The notes beneath the pieces are model-generated. The model did not search any database, was not told the origin of the DNA, and was given only the letters and a program-made list of their open reading frames with translations. Source: Bacteroidales bacterium UBA1197 (GTDB taxonomy: Bacteria; Bacteroidota; Bacteroidia; Bacteroidales; UBA932). Taken from it: DNA of 17,627 nucleotides. Of the stretch, positions 1 to 6,897 are shown in pieces. The position numbers were made by a program, and so were the translations under genes. The stretch is from assembly GCA_002309995.1 (NCBI GenBank), contig DBYB01000030.1:22728-40354 (forward strand), read 5' to 3'. Position 1 is the stretch's first letter, and every line of letters begins with the position of its first letter.

Positions 1-86
1 GAAGTTTTCGGAGTCGATTTCTGCGAAGCGGATGGCGGCTTCCACACAAACCGTTTTTCGCAAGTTGTTGGTTTTCAACGATAACT

Positions 87-122
87 GTATCTCCTGTGCG
101 TAAAAATGCACATAGGAGATAC
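87..122. repeat. Imperfect inverted repeat / hairpin upstream of asd
   Basis: GTATCTCCT (87-95) pairs with AGGAGATAC (114-122) over 9 bp. After a 2-nt bulge (AT, 112-113), GTGC (96-99) pairs with GCAC (108-111), leaving an 8-nt loop (100-107). There is no T-run directly after either side, so it is not a classic intrinsic terminator. It could end transcription of a gene entering from the left, or be an operator between divergent genes. The pairing is seen directly; any role is inference. Confidence 0.6.
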
Positions 123-211
123 GGATATGGTTGAGAATCAGGATGTTGGTAAAAACGGTAGATGAAGGACGAGGCTGCGGTGGCGGTATAGGAATAAAAC
201 AGAAGTTTTAC

Positions 212-219
212 TATATTTG
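212..219 (+). promoter_or_regulatory. Bacteroidetes -7 promoter element of the asd operon
   Basis: TATATTTG at 212-219 fits the Bacteroidetes consensus TAnnTTTG exactly. Only 6 nt (220-225) separate it from the asd ATG at 226, so transcription probably begins at or just before the start codon. No convincing -33 TTTG box lies at the usual distance upstream. Confidence 0.7.
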
Positions 220-225
220 CAAGTT

Positions 226-1224
226 ATGAAAATTGCTATAGTCGGGGCCAGCGGAGCGGTTGGCCAGGAGTTTCTTAAGGTTCTGGAAGAGAGGAACTTC
301 CCTATTGATGAACTGGTACTGTTCGGGTCGCAGAGGAGCGCCGGGCGGAAATATACGTTCCGTGGCGTGGAGCACGAAGTGCGACTGCTGGCCCACAATG
401 ATGATTTCAAGGGCGTGGATATCGCATTCACATCCGCCGGAGCCTCGGCTTCGAAAGAATTCGCCGAGACCATCACAAAGTACGGAGCGGTGATGATAGA
501 CAATTCATCCGCCTTCCGAATGGATCCCGACGTCCCTCTGGTGGTTCCCGAATGCAACGCCGAAGACGCTCTCAACCATCCGCGCAACATAATCGCCAAC
601 CCTAACTGTACCACCATAATGATGGTCACGGTACTTAAACCGATAGAAGAGTTATCGCACATAACGCGCATTCACGTTGCGAGTTATCAATCCGCTTCCG
701 GTGCCGGAGCCCAGGCAATGGCAGAGCTCGAACAGCAATATCGCGACCTCGCCGCCGGCAAGCCCGCTCACGTTGAGAAGTTCGCATACCAGCTCGCCTA
801 CAACGTCATCCCCCAGATAGACGTATTCCAGGACAACGGCTACACCAAAGAGGAGATGAAGATGTTCAACGAGACCCGCAAGATCCTTCACTCCGACGTC
901 CGCTGTTCAGCAATGTGCGTACGCATCTCTGCCCTCCGGTCCCACTCCGAAGCCGTTTGGATTGAAACCGAGAAGCCCCTGGACGTCAAGCAGGTACAGG
1001 ACGCCCTCGCAGCTGCGCCCGGCGTCGTGCTCCAGGACGATCCGGCCACCAAGACCTATCCTATGCCCCTCTTCACCGGCGGCAAGGACGACATATACGT
1101 AGGCCGCGTGCGCAAGGATCTCGCGAACGACAATGGCATAACCCTCTGGCTCTCAGGCGACCAGATAAAGAAAGGCGCCGCACTCAACGCAGTACAGATC
1201 GCAGAATATCTCATAAGCAAGTAG
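226..1224 (+). CDS. asd: Aspartate-semialdehyde dehydrogenase
   Basis: Cytoplasmic enzyme that reduces aspartyl phosphate to aspartate 4-semialdehyde with NADPH, the branch step to lysine/diaminopimelate, threonine and methionine. The 332-residue product starts MKIAIVGASGAVGQ, a Rossmann NADP-binding loop at residues 7-13. The catalytic cysteine is C128 in NPNCTT, SASGAG is at 156-161, NVIPQID at 193-199, and the catalytic histidine is probably H240 in the RISALRSH segment. Length matches the family. The ATG at 226 was chosen over an in-frame TTG at 217 because the TTG lies inside the -7 promoter element and family members begin at MKxAIVG. It is first in a five-gene run; the next gene starts 1 nt after its stop. 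Identification is firm. Confidence 0.96.
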   Translation: MKIAIVGASGAVGQEFLKVLEERNFPIDELVLFGSQRSAGRKYTFRGVEHEVRLLAHNDDFKGVDIAFTSAGASASKEFAETITKYGAVMIDNSSAFRMDPDVPLVVPECNAEDALNHPRNIIANPNCTTIMMVTVLKPIEELSHITRIHVASYQSASGAGAQAMAELEQQYRDLAAGKPAHVEKFAYQLAYNVIPQIDVFQDNGYTKEEMKMFNETRKILHSDVRCSAMCVRISALRSHSEAVWIETEKPLDVKQVQDALAAAPGVVLQDDPATKTYPMPLFTGGKDDIYVGRVRKDLANDNGITLWLSGDQIKKGAALNAVQIAEYLISK

Positions 1225-1225
1225 T

Positions 1226-2437
1226 ATGCTTCATATTTCCAAGCGTGCGCAGGAGATGCCTGCATCGGCCATACGCAAACTCGTTCCGCTCTCGGATGCC
1301 GCGGAGGCCTCCGGCGTTACGGTTTACCACCTGAACGTAGGCGCCCCCGACATCGCATCCCCCGCCTGCGCCCTGGAAGCGGTCAAATCCCGCGCTGAAG
1401 AGCTGCATCACGTCTCCTACACCAACTCCGCCGGCCTCATCGAACTCCGCAGGGGTATGGTGGAGAAATATTACAAGCCTCTAGGCCTCGATATCACCAC
1501 CGCACAGCTGCTGCTCACAGTCGGCGGCAGCGAGGCCTTCGCAACCGCAATGCAGGCGGCCGCAGGGCCCGGCGAGGAAATCATAGTTGTAGAGCCGTTC
1601 TACACGAACTATCAGACCTACGCCTTCCTTAACGGCATCACCCTCAAGGCCGTACACTCTGACATACGGGAGGGCTTCCGGGTGCCGGACATAAGCGCGT
1701 TCGAAGCGCTTCTCACCCCGGCTACCCGCGCCGTGCTCCTCAGCAACCCCTGCAACCCCTCGGGAAAATTGTTCACGCGCGAAGAGATGCTGAAGATCGG
1801 CGATTTCTGCCGCCGGCAAGACCTCTTCCTCATCTGCGACGAAGTCTATCGCGAGTTCTGCTACACCGACGAGCCCTACTTCAGCGCTCTCTGCATCCCC
1901 GGATGCGAGCAGAATGTAATAATAGTCGATTCAGTATCAAAACGATACAACCTCTGCGGCTCCCGCGTCGGCTGCATCGTCTCCCGCAACGAGGAAGTGA
2001 TGGCCTGCGCGCTCAAGTACGCCCAGGCCAGGCTCTGTCCCCCGCTGCTCGGCCAGTATGCCGCGCTCGGCGCCCTCGACACCCCGGCATCTTACTTTAA
2101 AGAGGTTCGCGACGAGTACATACGCCGCCGCGACTGCGCCCTTGAGGCCCTTAACGCAATGCCCGGGGTTTACGCCCCGATGCCTTACGGCGCCTTCTAC
2201 ACGGTTGCAGAGCTCCCTGTCGCCGACGCCGGCGACTTCGCAAAGTGGCTTCTGACCGATTTCCGCGACGGCAACGAAACCCTTATGGTGACGCCTGCCG
2301 CCTCATTCTACAAGACTCCCGGCGCCGGCGACAGCCAGGTGCGCATAGCCTACGTGCTCGAGCTGCCCCGCCTCCGCAGGGCAATGGAACTTCTGCAGAA
2401 GGCTTTAACCGAATACGGCAAATGTCAGAAGAGATAA
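1226..2437 (+). CDS. Pyridoxal-phosphate aminotransferase, class I/II (aspartate aminotransferase-like)
   Basis: Fold-type I PLP aminotransferase of 403 residues, cytoplasmic. Visible landmarks are NVGAPD (37-42) for substrate binding, NPCNPSG (174-180) with the PLP-contacting N177, CDEVYREF with D205 that pairs with the pyridine nitrogen, and SVSKRYNLCGSRVG with the Schiff-base lysine K239 and R247 for cofactor phosphate. These define the family, not the substrate. Its place 1 nt after asd, in a run that also holds asnA, suggests aspartate or another amino acid near the aspartate pathway as substrate; this is inference. Its 3' end overlaps the next gene by 16 nt, implying translational coupling. 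Other possible roles include aromatic or alanine aminotransferase. Confidence 0.88.
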   Translation: MLHISKRAQEMPASAIRKLVPLSDAAEASGVTVYHLNVGAPDIASPACALEAVKSRAEELHHVSYTNSAGLIELRRGMVEKYYKPLGLDITTAQLLLTVGGSEAFATAMQAAAGPGEEIIVVEPFYTNYQTYAFLNGITLKAVHSDIREGFRVPDISAFEALLTPATRAVLLSNPCNPSGKLFTREEMLKIGDFCRRQDLFLICDEVYREFCYTDEPYFSALCIPGCEQNVIIVDSVSKRYNLCGSRVGCIVSRNEEVMACALKYAQARLCPPLLGQYAALGALDTPASYFKEVRDEYIRRRDCALEALNAMPGVYAPMPYGAFYTVAELPVADAGDFAKWLLTDFRDGNETLMVTPAASFYKTPGAGDSQVRIAYVLELPRLRRAMELLQKALTEYGKCQKR

Positions 2438-4677
2438 ACCTGGTGAAAGACCTCGCGATGATGCTCATCGCTGCCGGAGTGTTCACGGTCATTTCGCGTG
2501 CACTCAAGCAGCCGCTCATCCTCGGGTACATAATCGCCGGCTTCCTCATCAGCCCGCATCTGGGCCTCCTGCCGGCAATCACCAGCACCGAATCGGTCCA
2601 CCAGTGGTCTGAACTCGGAATCATCTTCCTGCTCTTCGCCCTCGGCCTGGAATTCAGTTTCAAGAAGTTGCTCAAGGTCGGCAGCAGCGCCCTCATAACC
2701 TGCGGCACCAACGTCCTGGGTATGTTCATAGTGGGCATCGTCGTAGGCAACATTCTCGGCTGGACGATGATGGAATGCATCTTCCTGGGCGGTCTCCTGT
2801 CGATGAGTTCCACCACAATCATCATCAAGACCTTCGACGACCTCGGCCTGAAGCAGAAGCCGTACGCCGGCCTGGTGTTCGGCGTGCTTGTGGTAGAAGA
2901 CCTGATAGCAGTTTTGCTGATGGTCCTCCTCTCCACGATGGCCGTATCCAACAAGTTCGCCGGCGGCGAGATGGTACTCAGCCTCGCGCGCCTGGCCTTC
3001 TTCCTGATTCTCTGGTTCCTGGTGGGCATCTACGTCATCCCCATCCTCCTCAAGAAGGCCAAGAAATACCTGAACGACGAGATACTCCTCATCATCTCCA
3101 TAGGCCTCTGCTTCGGAATGGTATCGCTGGCGGTCCTGGCTGGATTCTCCAGCGCGCTCGGAGCCTTCGTGATGGGCTCCATCCTGGCGGAAACCATTGA
3201 AGGCGAACGCATTGAGCACTCCCTCAAGAGCATCAAGAACCTCTTCGGTGCCATTTTCTTCGTCTCCGTGGGAATGATGATAGACCCGGCCGTCATAGGC
3301 GCCCACTGGGGCACGATCCTGGTGCTGGCCATCGTTGCGACCGCAGGCATACTCACATTCGCCACCACGGGAGCCATCCTGGCCGGACGCGGCCTTGACA
3401 CCGCAGTGCACACGGGATTCAGCCTTGCGCAGCTGGGAGAATTCGGATTCATCCTCGCGAGCCTCGGTTGCAGCCTGGGAGTGATGCGTGGCTTCATCTA
3501 TCCGGTCATCATAACCGTCTCAGTGATAACCGCCTTCACCACTCCATATATGATCAAGGCGGCCGACCCGGTGAGCAACTGGCTGCAGAAGAAACTCCCG
3601 CCACGCATCCTCTCCAGAATCAACCCTCCGGAGAACGCAACCGACAAGACTTCCACCGCAGAAAGCAACGCCTGGACGCAACTCATCAAGAGTTACGTCA
3701 TCAGGGTTGTACTTTACGGCGTCGTTCTTATCGCCATCGTCATCTTCGTTCCCAAACTGCTCACTAGCCTCACCCAGGCCATACTCCCCGATATAGCGGA
3801 AGGCGGACGCAACGCCATCTGCCTTGCCGTGGAACTTCTGGCGATGATTCCCTTCCTGTACGGCCTTGCCATCACCAACGGCAGCATAGGCAAGCACGCA
3901 TCGCAGCTGCTCAAGGAGAAAGCCAGCAACCGCTGGCCCATCCTCTCCCTGCTCGTGCTCCGCATCCTCATCGCCCTGTCTTTCATCCTCACTGCCATAA
4001 CGAGTTACTTCAAGCTCGGAGCCTGGGGCATACTCCTGGTGTTCGCGGGAGGTTTCCTGGTGATGCTGGTTGCCAAGATGACAATGAAGCGTTTCTCCGG
4101 CCTGGAAAAGCGCTTCATCGAGAACTTCAACGAAAAGGAAGAACTCGAAAAAAGGAAGGCTCCCGTATCCACCTCCGTCAGGGAAAAGATGGGACGCTTC
4201 AACATACGCACGGAACTGGTGGAGATCTCCCCCGACTTCGCCTTTGCAGGAAAGCCCCTGCGCGAAATGCCGTTCCGCCGGCACTCGAGCGTGAACATCA
4301 TTAAGATACAGCGCGGCAGCCGCAACATCATCATTCCCTCCGGCGACGAACCGGTTTATCCCGGCGACCGCCTGCTGGCAGTGGGCACCGGAGAGCAGAT
4401 AGAGGCGTTCCGGGATATCATCAGCCAGAATACCATTCCTACCCCCGAATCGGCCGCAGACAGCTTCAGCGTGAAGTATGCCCAGCTCGGGCCGGACTCT
4501 TTCCTCACCGGCAAGAGCCTCAGGGAATGCGATATGCGCAAGAACGGATGTATGATAATCAGCATCCTGCGCGGAGATGGACTTATCACCAACCCGGGCG
4601 CCGAATTCGTCTTCCGCGAAGGCGACACCGTATGGATTGCGGGAGAAGATGCTTCCTGCGACTGGTTTTTGAATTAG
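2422..4677 (+). CDS. Kef-type cation:proton antiporter with two TrkA-C domains
   Basis: Inner-membrane monovalent cation/proton antiporter (CPA2 family), 751 residues. The N-terminal 395 or so form the Na+/H+ exchanger fold, with YIIAGFLISPHLGLLP near 35-50, LGLEFSFKKLL, the STTIIIKTFDDLGL segment, and VVEDL in a membrane helix. Four further hydrophobic segments (about 425-450, 464-485, 506-530, 532-555) follow a polar linker. The C-terminus carries two TrkA-C (RCK_C) domains at about 592-665 and 680-751, expected to bind a ligand that gates transport. No nucleotide-binding RCK_N domain with a GxGxxG loop is visible, unlike E. coli KefB/KefC. The start at ATG 2422 (MSEEINLVKD) was chosen because the longer frame upstream lies inside the aminotransferase and is Arg/Pro-rich. 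Ion (K+ or Na+) is not deducible. Confidence 0.92.
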   Translation: MSEEINLVKDLAMMLIAAGVFTVISRALKQPLILGYIIAGFLISPHLGLLPAITSTESVHQWSELGIIFLLFALGLEFSFKKLLKVGSSALITCGTNVLGMFIVGIVVGNILGWTMMECIFLGGLLSMSSTTIIIKTFDDLGLKQKPYAGLVFGVLVVEDLIAVLLMVLLSTMAVSNKFAGGEMVLSLARLAFFLILWFLVGIYVIPILLKKAKKYLNDEILLIISIGLCFGMVSLAVLAGFSSALGAFVMGSILAETIEGERIEHSLKSIKNLFGAIFFVSVGMMIDPAVIGAHWGTILVLAIVATAGILTFATTGAILAGRGLDTAVHTGFSLAQLGEFGFILASLGCSLGVMRGFIYPVIITVSVITAFTTPYMIKAADPVSNWLQKKLPPRILSRINPPENATDKTSTAESNAWTQLIKSYVIRVVLYGVVLIAIVIFVPKLLTSLTQAILPDIAEGGRNAICLAVELLAMIPFLYGLAITNGSIGKHASQLLKEKASNRWPILSLLVLRILIALSFILTAITSYFKLGAWGILLVFAGGFLVMLVAKMTMKRFSGLEKRFIENFNEKEELEKRKAPVSTSVREKMGRFNIRTELVEISPDFAFAGKPLREMPFRRHSSVNIIKIQRGSRNIIIPSGDEPVYPGDRLLAVGTGEQIEAFRDIISQNTIPTPESAADSFSVKYAQLGPDSFLTGKSLRECDMRKNGCMIISILRGDGLITNPGAEFVFREGDTVWIAGEDASCDWFLN

Positions 4678-4684
4678 ATTGATT

Positions 4685-5806
4685 ATGGAAAAGATTATAC
4701 TTACAGGCGACCGTCCTACCGGCAGGCTTCACCTCGGCCATTACGTAGGTTCCCTCAGGAGGCGTGTAGAACTCCAGAACTCCGGGGAATTCGACAGGAT
4801 ATTCATAATGATAGCGGACGCTCAGGCGCTCACCGACAATGCGGACAACCCCGAGAAAGTGCGCCAGAACATCATACAGGTTGCGCTGGACTACCTCTCC
4901 GCAGGCCTCGACCCTTCCAAGGTGAATATCTTCATACAGTCGATGGTACCCCAGCTCACAGAGCTCACCTTCTATTATATGAACCTGGTAACGGTGCAGC
5001 GCCTGCAGCGCAATCCCACCGTAAAGCAGGAAATCAAGCTGCGCGGTTTCTCCGAGAGCGACGACGGCTCCGACAACAAGGCCGGCACGCCCGTGGGCTT
5101 CTTCTGCTACCCCATCAGCCAGGCAGCCGACATCACCGCCTTCAAGGCCACTACCGTGCCCGTTGGCGAAGACCAGGAGCCTATGATTGAGCAGTGCCGC
5201 GAGATTGTGCGCAAGTTCAACGCCACCTACGGCCCCACGCTGGTCGAGCCCGAAATCCTCCTGCCCGACAACGCCGCCTGCCTGCGCCTCCCCGGCACCG
5301 ATGGCAAGGCCAAGATGAGCAAGTCCCTGGGCAACTGCATCTACCTCTCCGATTCCGAGGAAGAGGTGGTGCGCAAGGTCAAGGGAATGTTCACCGACCC
5401 CGGACATCTCCAGGTAAGCGATCCCGGCAAGGTGGAGGGCAACCCCGTATTCACCTACCTGGACGCCTTCTGCAAGCCCGAGCACTTCGAGCGCTACGCG
5501 TCCTGCTTCGTGGGCAAGAAGAGTTCCTTCGAGTTCCATTCCCTGGATGAGGCAAAGGCCCGGTACCGCGCCGGCGGCCTCGGCGATATGATGCTCAAGA
5601 ACTTCCTGGCCGCCGTGCTCAACGAGACCCTCGAGCCTATGAGGCAGCGCAGGGCCGAACTCGAAAAGGACCTCCCCGCCGTATGGGAAATCCTCCGCAA
5701 AGGCACCGAAGCCGCTTACAAAGAGGCCGAAAAGACCCTGGCCGACGTACGCAGGGCAATGCGCATAGACTATTTCAACGACAGAGAACTTACCGGACTC
5801 AAATGA
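4685..5806 (+). CDS. trpS: Tryptophanyl-tRNA synthetase
   Basis: Class I aminoacyl-tRNA synthetase charging tRNA-Trp with tryptophan, cytoplasmic. The ATP-binding HIGH motif is HLGH at 16-19 in GDRPTGRLHLGHYVGSL, and the KMSKS loop is intact at 210-214. MIADAQALTDN and GEDQEPMIEQCREI are typical of TrpS and not of the related TyrRS. At 373 residues it is longer than the roughly 330-residue E. coli enzyme; there is a longer charged C-terminal part. ATG 4685 was chosen over TTG 4679, because the protein then begins MEKIILTGDRPTG as in the family. It begins 7 nt after the antiporter stop, and its stop overlaps asnA. Confidence 0.95.
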   Translation: MEKIILTGDRPTGRLHLGHYVGSLRRRVELQNSGEFDRIFIMIADAQALTDNADNPEKVRQNIIQVALDYLSAGLDPSKVNIFIQSMVPQLTELTFYYMNLVTVQRLQRNPTVKQEIKLRGFSESDDGSDNKAGTPVGFFCYPISQAADITAFKATTVPVGEDQEPMIEQCREIVRKFNATYGPTLVEPEILLPDNAACLRLPGTDGKAKMSKSLGNCIYLSDSEEEVVRKVKGMFTDPGHLQVSDPGKVEGNPVFTYLDAFCKPEHFERYASCFVGKKSSFEFHSLDEAKARYRAGGLGDMMLKNFLAAVLNETLEPMRQRRAELEKDLPAVWEILRKGTEAAYKEAEKTLADVRRAMRIDYFNDRELTGLK

Positions 5807-6840
5807 GCTACCTTATCATTCCCAAGGGCTACAAGTCTGCCCTCACTCCCGACGAGACCGAGCGCGGCATCAAACTGGTGAAGGATTTTTTCCAGCAGAA
5901 CCTCTCCAAGACCCTGAGCCTGCGCCGCGTAACCGCTCCCCTCTTCGTGCTCAAGGGAAAGGGTATCAACGACGACCTCAATGGCGTTGAGCGCGCCGTA
6001 ACCTTCCCCGTAAAGGATATGGACGACGCCAGGGCCGAGGTCGTACATTCCCTCGCCAAATGGAAGAGGCTCAGCCTGGCCGAGTACAAAATGCGCCCGG
6101 GTCACGGCCTCTACACCGATATGAACGCTATCCGCGCCGACGAGAGCCTCGGCAACCTGCATTCCCTATACGTGGACCAGTGGGACTGGGAGCGCACGAT
6201 GACGGAAAGCCAGCGCAACATACGCTTCCTCAAGCAGATCGTGCGCAAGATATACTCCAGCCTGCTGGACACCGAACTCTTCATCCGCACCTGCTACCCC
6301 CAGCTGAGGCCATTCCTCGCCCCCCAGATTCATTTCATCCATTCGGAAGAACTCCTGCAGATATACCCGGATCTGGACGCCAAGGCGCGCGAGGACGCCA
6401 TCTGCCGCAAGTACGGCAGCGTCTTCATCATAGGAATCGGCGGACAGCTGAGCGACGGCAAGCCCCACGACCTCCGTGCCCCCGACTACGACGACTGGAG
6501 CACGCCCAACGAGGACGGCTACCTGGGCCTGAACGGCGACCTGCTGGTATGGAATCCCATACTCGGAAGGGCGTTCGAACTCTCAAGTATGGGTATAAGG
6601 GTTGATGAGGCAGCGATGAAGCGCCAGCTGGAGATATCCGGCAAGACCGAACGGGAAAAGCTCTATTTTCACAGCCGTCTGCTGCGCGGCGAACTGCCCC
6701 TCAGCATCGGCGGCGGTATCGGCCAGTCACGCCTCTGTATGCTCTTCCTGCAAAAAGCCCACATCGGCGAGATCCAGGCCAGCATCTGGCCCGACGACCA
6801 GCGCGAAGCCTGCCGCAAAGCGGGAATCAAGCTGATCTAG
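5803..6840 (+). CDS. asnA: Aspartate--ammonia ligase (asparagine synthetase A)
   Basis: ATP-dependent amidation of aspartate to asparagine using free ammonium, cytoplasmic; the fold is related to class II aminoacyl-tRNA synthetases. The 345-residue product contains MRPGHGLYTDMNAIRADE (98-114), VDQWDWE (124-130), the GIGGQLSDGKPHDLRAPDYDDW region, and the motif-3-like GGGIGQSRLCM with R310. Length matches the long form seen in Bacteroides (E. coli has 330). The ATG lies in ATGA (5803-5806), a 4-nt overlap with the trpS stop, a classic coupled junction; longer in-frame starts fall inside trpS. It is last in the run and feeds on aspartate, as does the asd branch. Confidence 0.96.
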   Translation: MSYLIIPKGYKSALTPDETERGIKLVKDFFQQNLSKTLSLRRVTAPLFVLKGKGINDDLNGVERAVTFPVKDMDDARAEVVHSLAKWKRLSLAEYKMRPGHGLYTDMNAIRADESLGNLHSLYVDQWDWERTMTESQRNIRFLKQIVRKIYSSLLDTELFIRTCYPQLRPFLAPQIHFIHSEELLQIYPDLDAKAREDAICRKYGSVFIIGIGGQLSDGKPHDLRAPDYDDWSTPNEDGYLGLNGDLLVWNPILGRAFELSSMGIRVDEAAMKRQLEISGKTEREKLYFHSRLLRGELPLSIGGGIGQSRLCMLFLQKAHIGEIQASIWPDDQREACRKAGIKLI

Positions 6841-6843
6841 CTC

Positions 6844-6897
6844 CCCGGCTTCCCTGTCATCCTGAGCGAAGCGAAGGATCTATTCCTCCCAGCCGGG
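6844..6897. repeat. Nested inverted repeat with GTCATCCTGAGCG-type intergenic element
   Basis: The core at 6856-6881 begins GTCATCCTGAGCG and ends AAGGATCT. ATCCT (6859-6863) pairs with AGGAT (6875-6879). An outer pair, CCCGGCT (6844-6850) and AGCCGGG (6891-6897), encloses it. The core matches a sequence I recognise as a frequent short intergenic repeat in many bacterial genomes. It lies between the convergent asnA and phosphoesterase genes, and the outer arm runs into the last codons of the phosphoesterase. No T-run is present, so a terminator role is possible but unproven. Confidence 0.65.

Larger units (their letters stand above)
1..225. other. Upstream region of asd, no confident gene
   Basis: No complete gene is visible. 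Several short frames enter from the left edge. On the minus strand a frame stays open from beyond position 190 down to position 1; possible TTG starts are at 78 (reading LKTNNLRKTVCV...) and 63, and its codons near the edge end mostly in C, like real genes here. On the plus strand, frames end at TAA 82-84 (last residues SQVVGFQR) and TAA 101-103. I cannot decide which, if any, is coding. A strong imperfect hairpin lies at 87-122. The asd promoter closes the region at 212-219. Confidence 0.4.

Noticed and set aside
1..78. Minus-strand partial gene starting at TTG 78 or TTG 63
   Set aside because: It looks protein-like, but only 21-26 codons are present, the start would be TTG, and two plus-strand frames are also open; not enough to call a gene.
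226..240. T-box or tryptophan leader controlling the asd-trpS run
   Set aside because: The promoter leaves almost no leader before asd, and trpS has only 7 nt upstream, so there is no room for such an element.
2425..3411. Minus-strand frame (328 codons) opposite the antiporter, rich in Glu, His and Asp
   Set aside because: Its composition is the expected complement of hydrophobic membrane-helix codons; the sense strand clearly encodes the antiporter.
4586..5539. Minus-strand frame (317 codons) opposite trpS
   Set aside because: It is a shadow of trpS, whose HLGH and KMSKS motifs are intact on the other strand.
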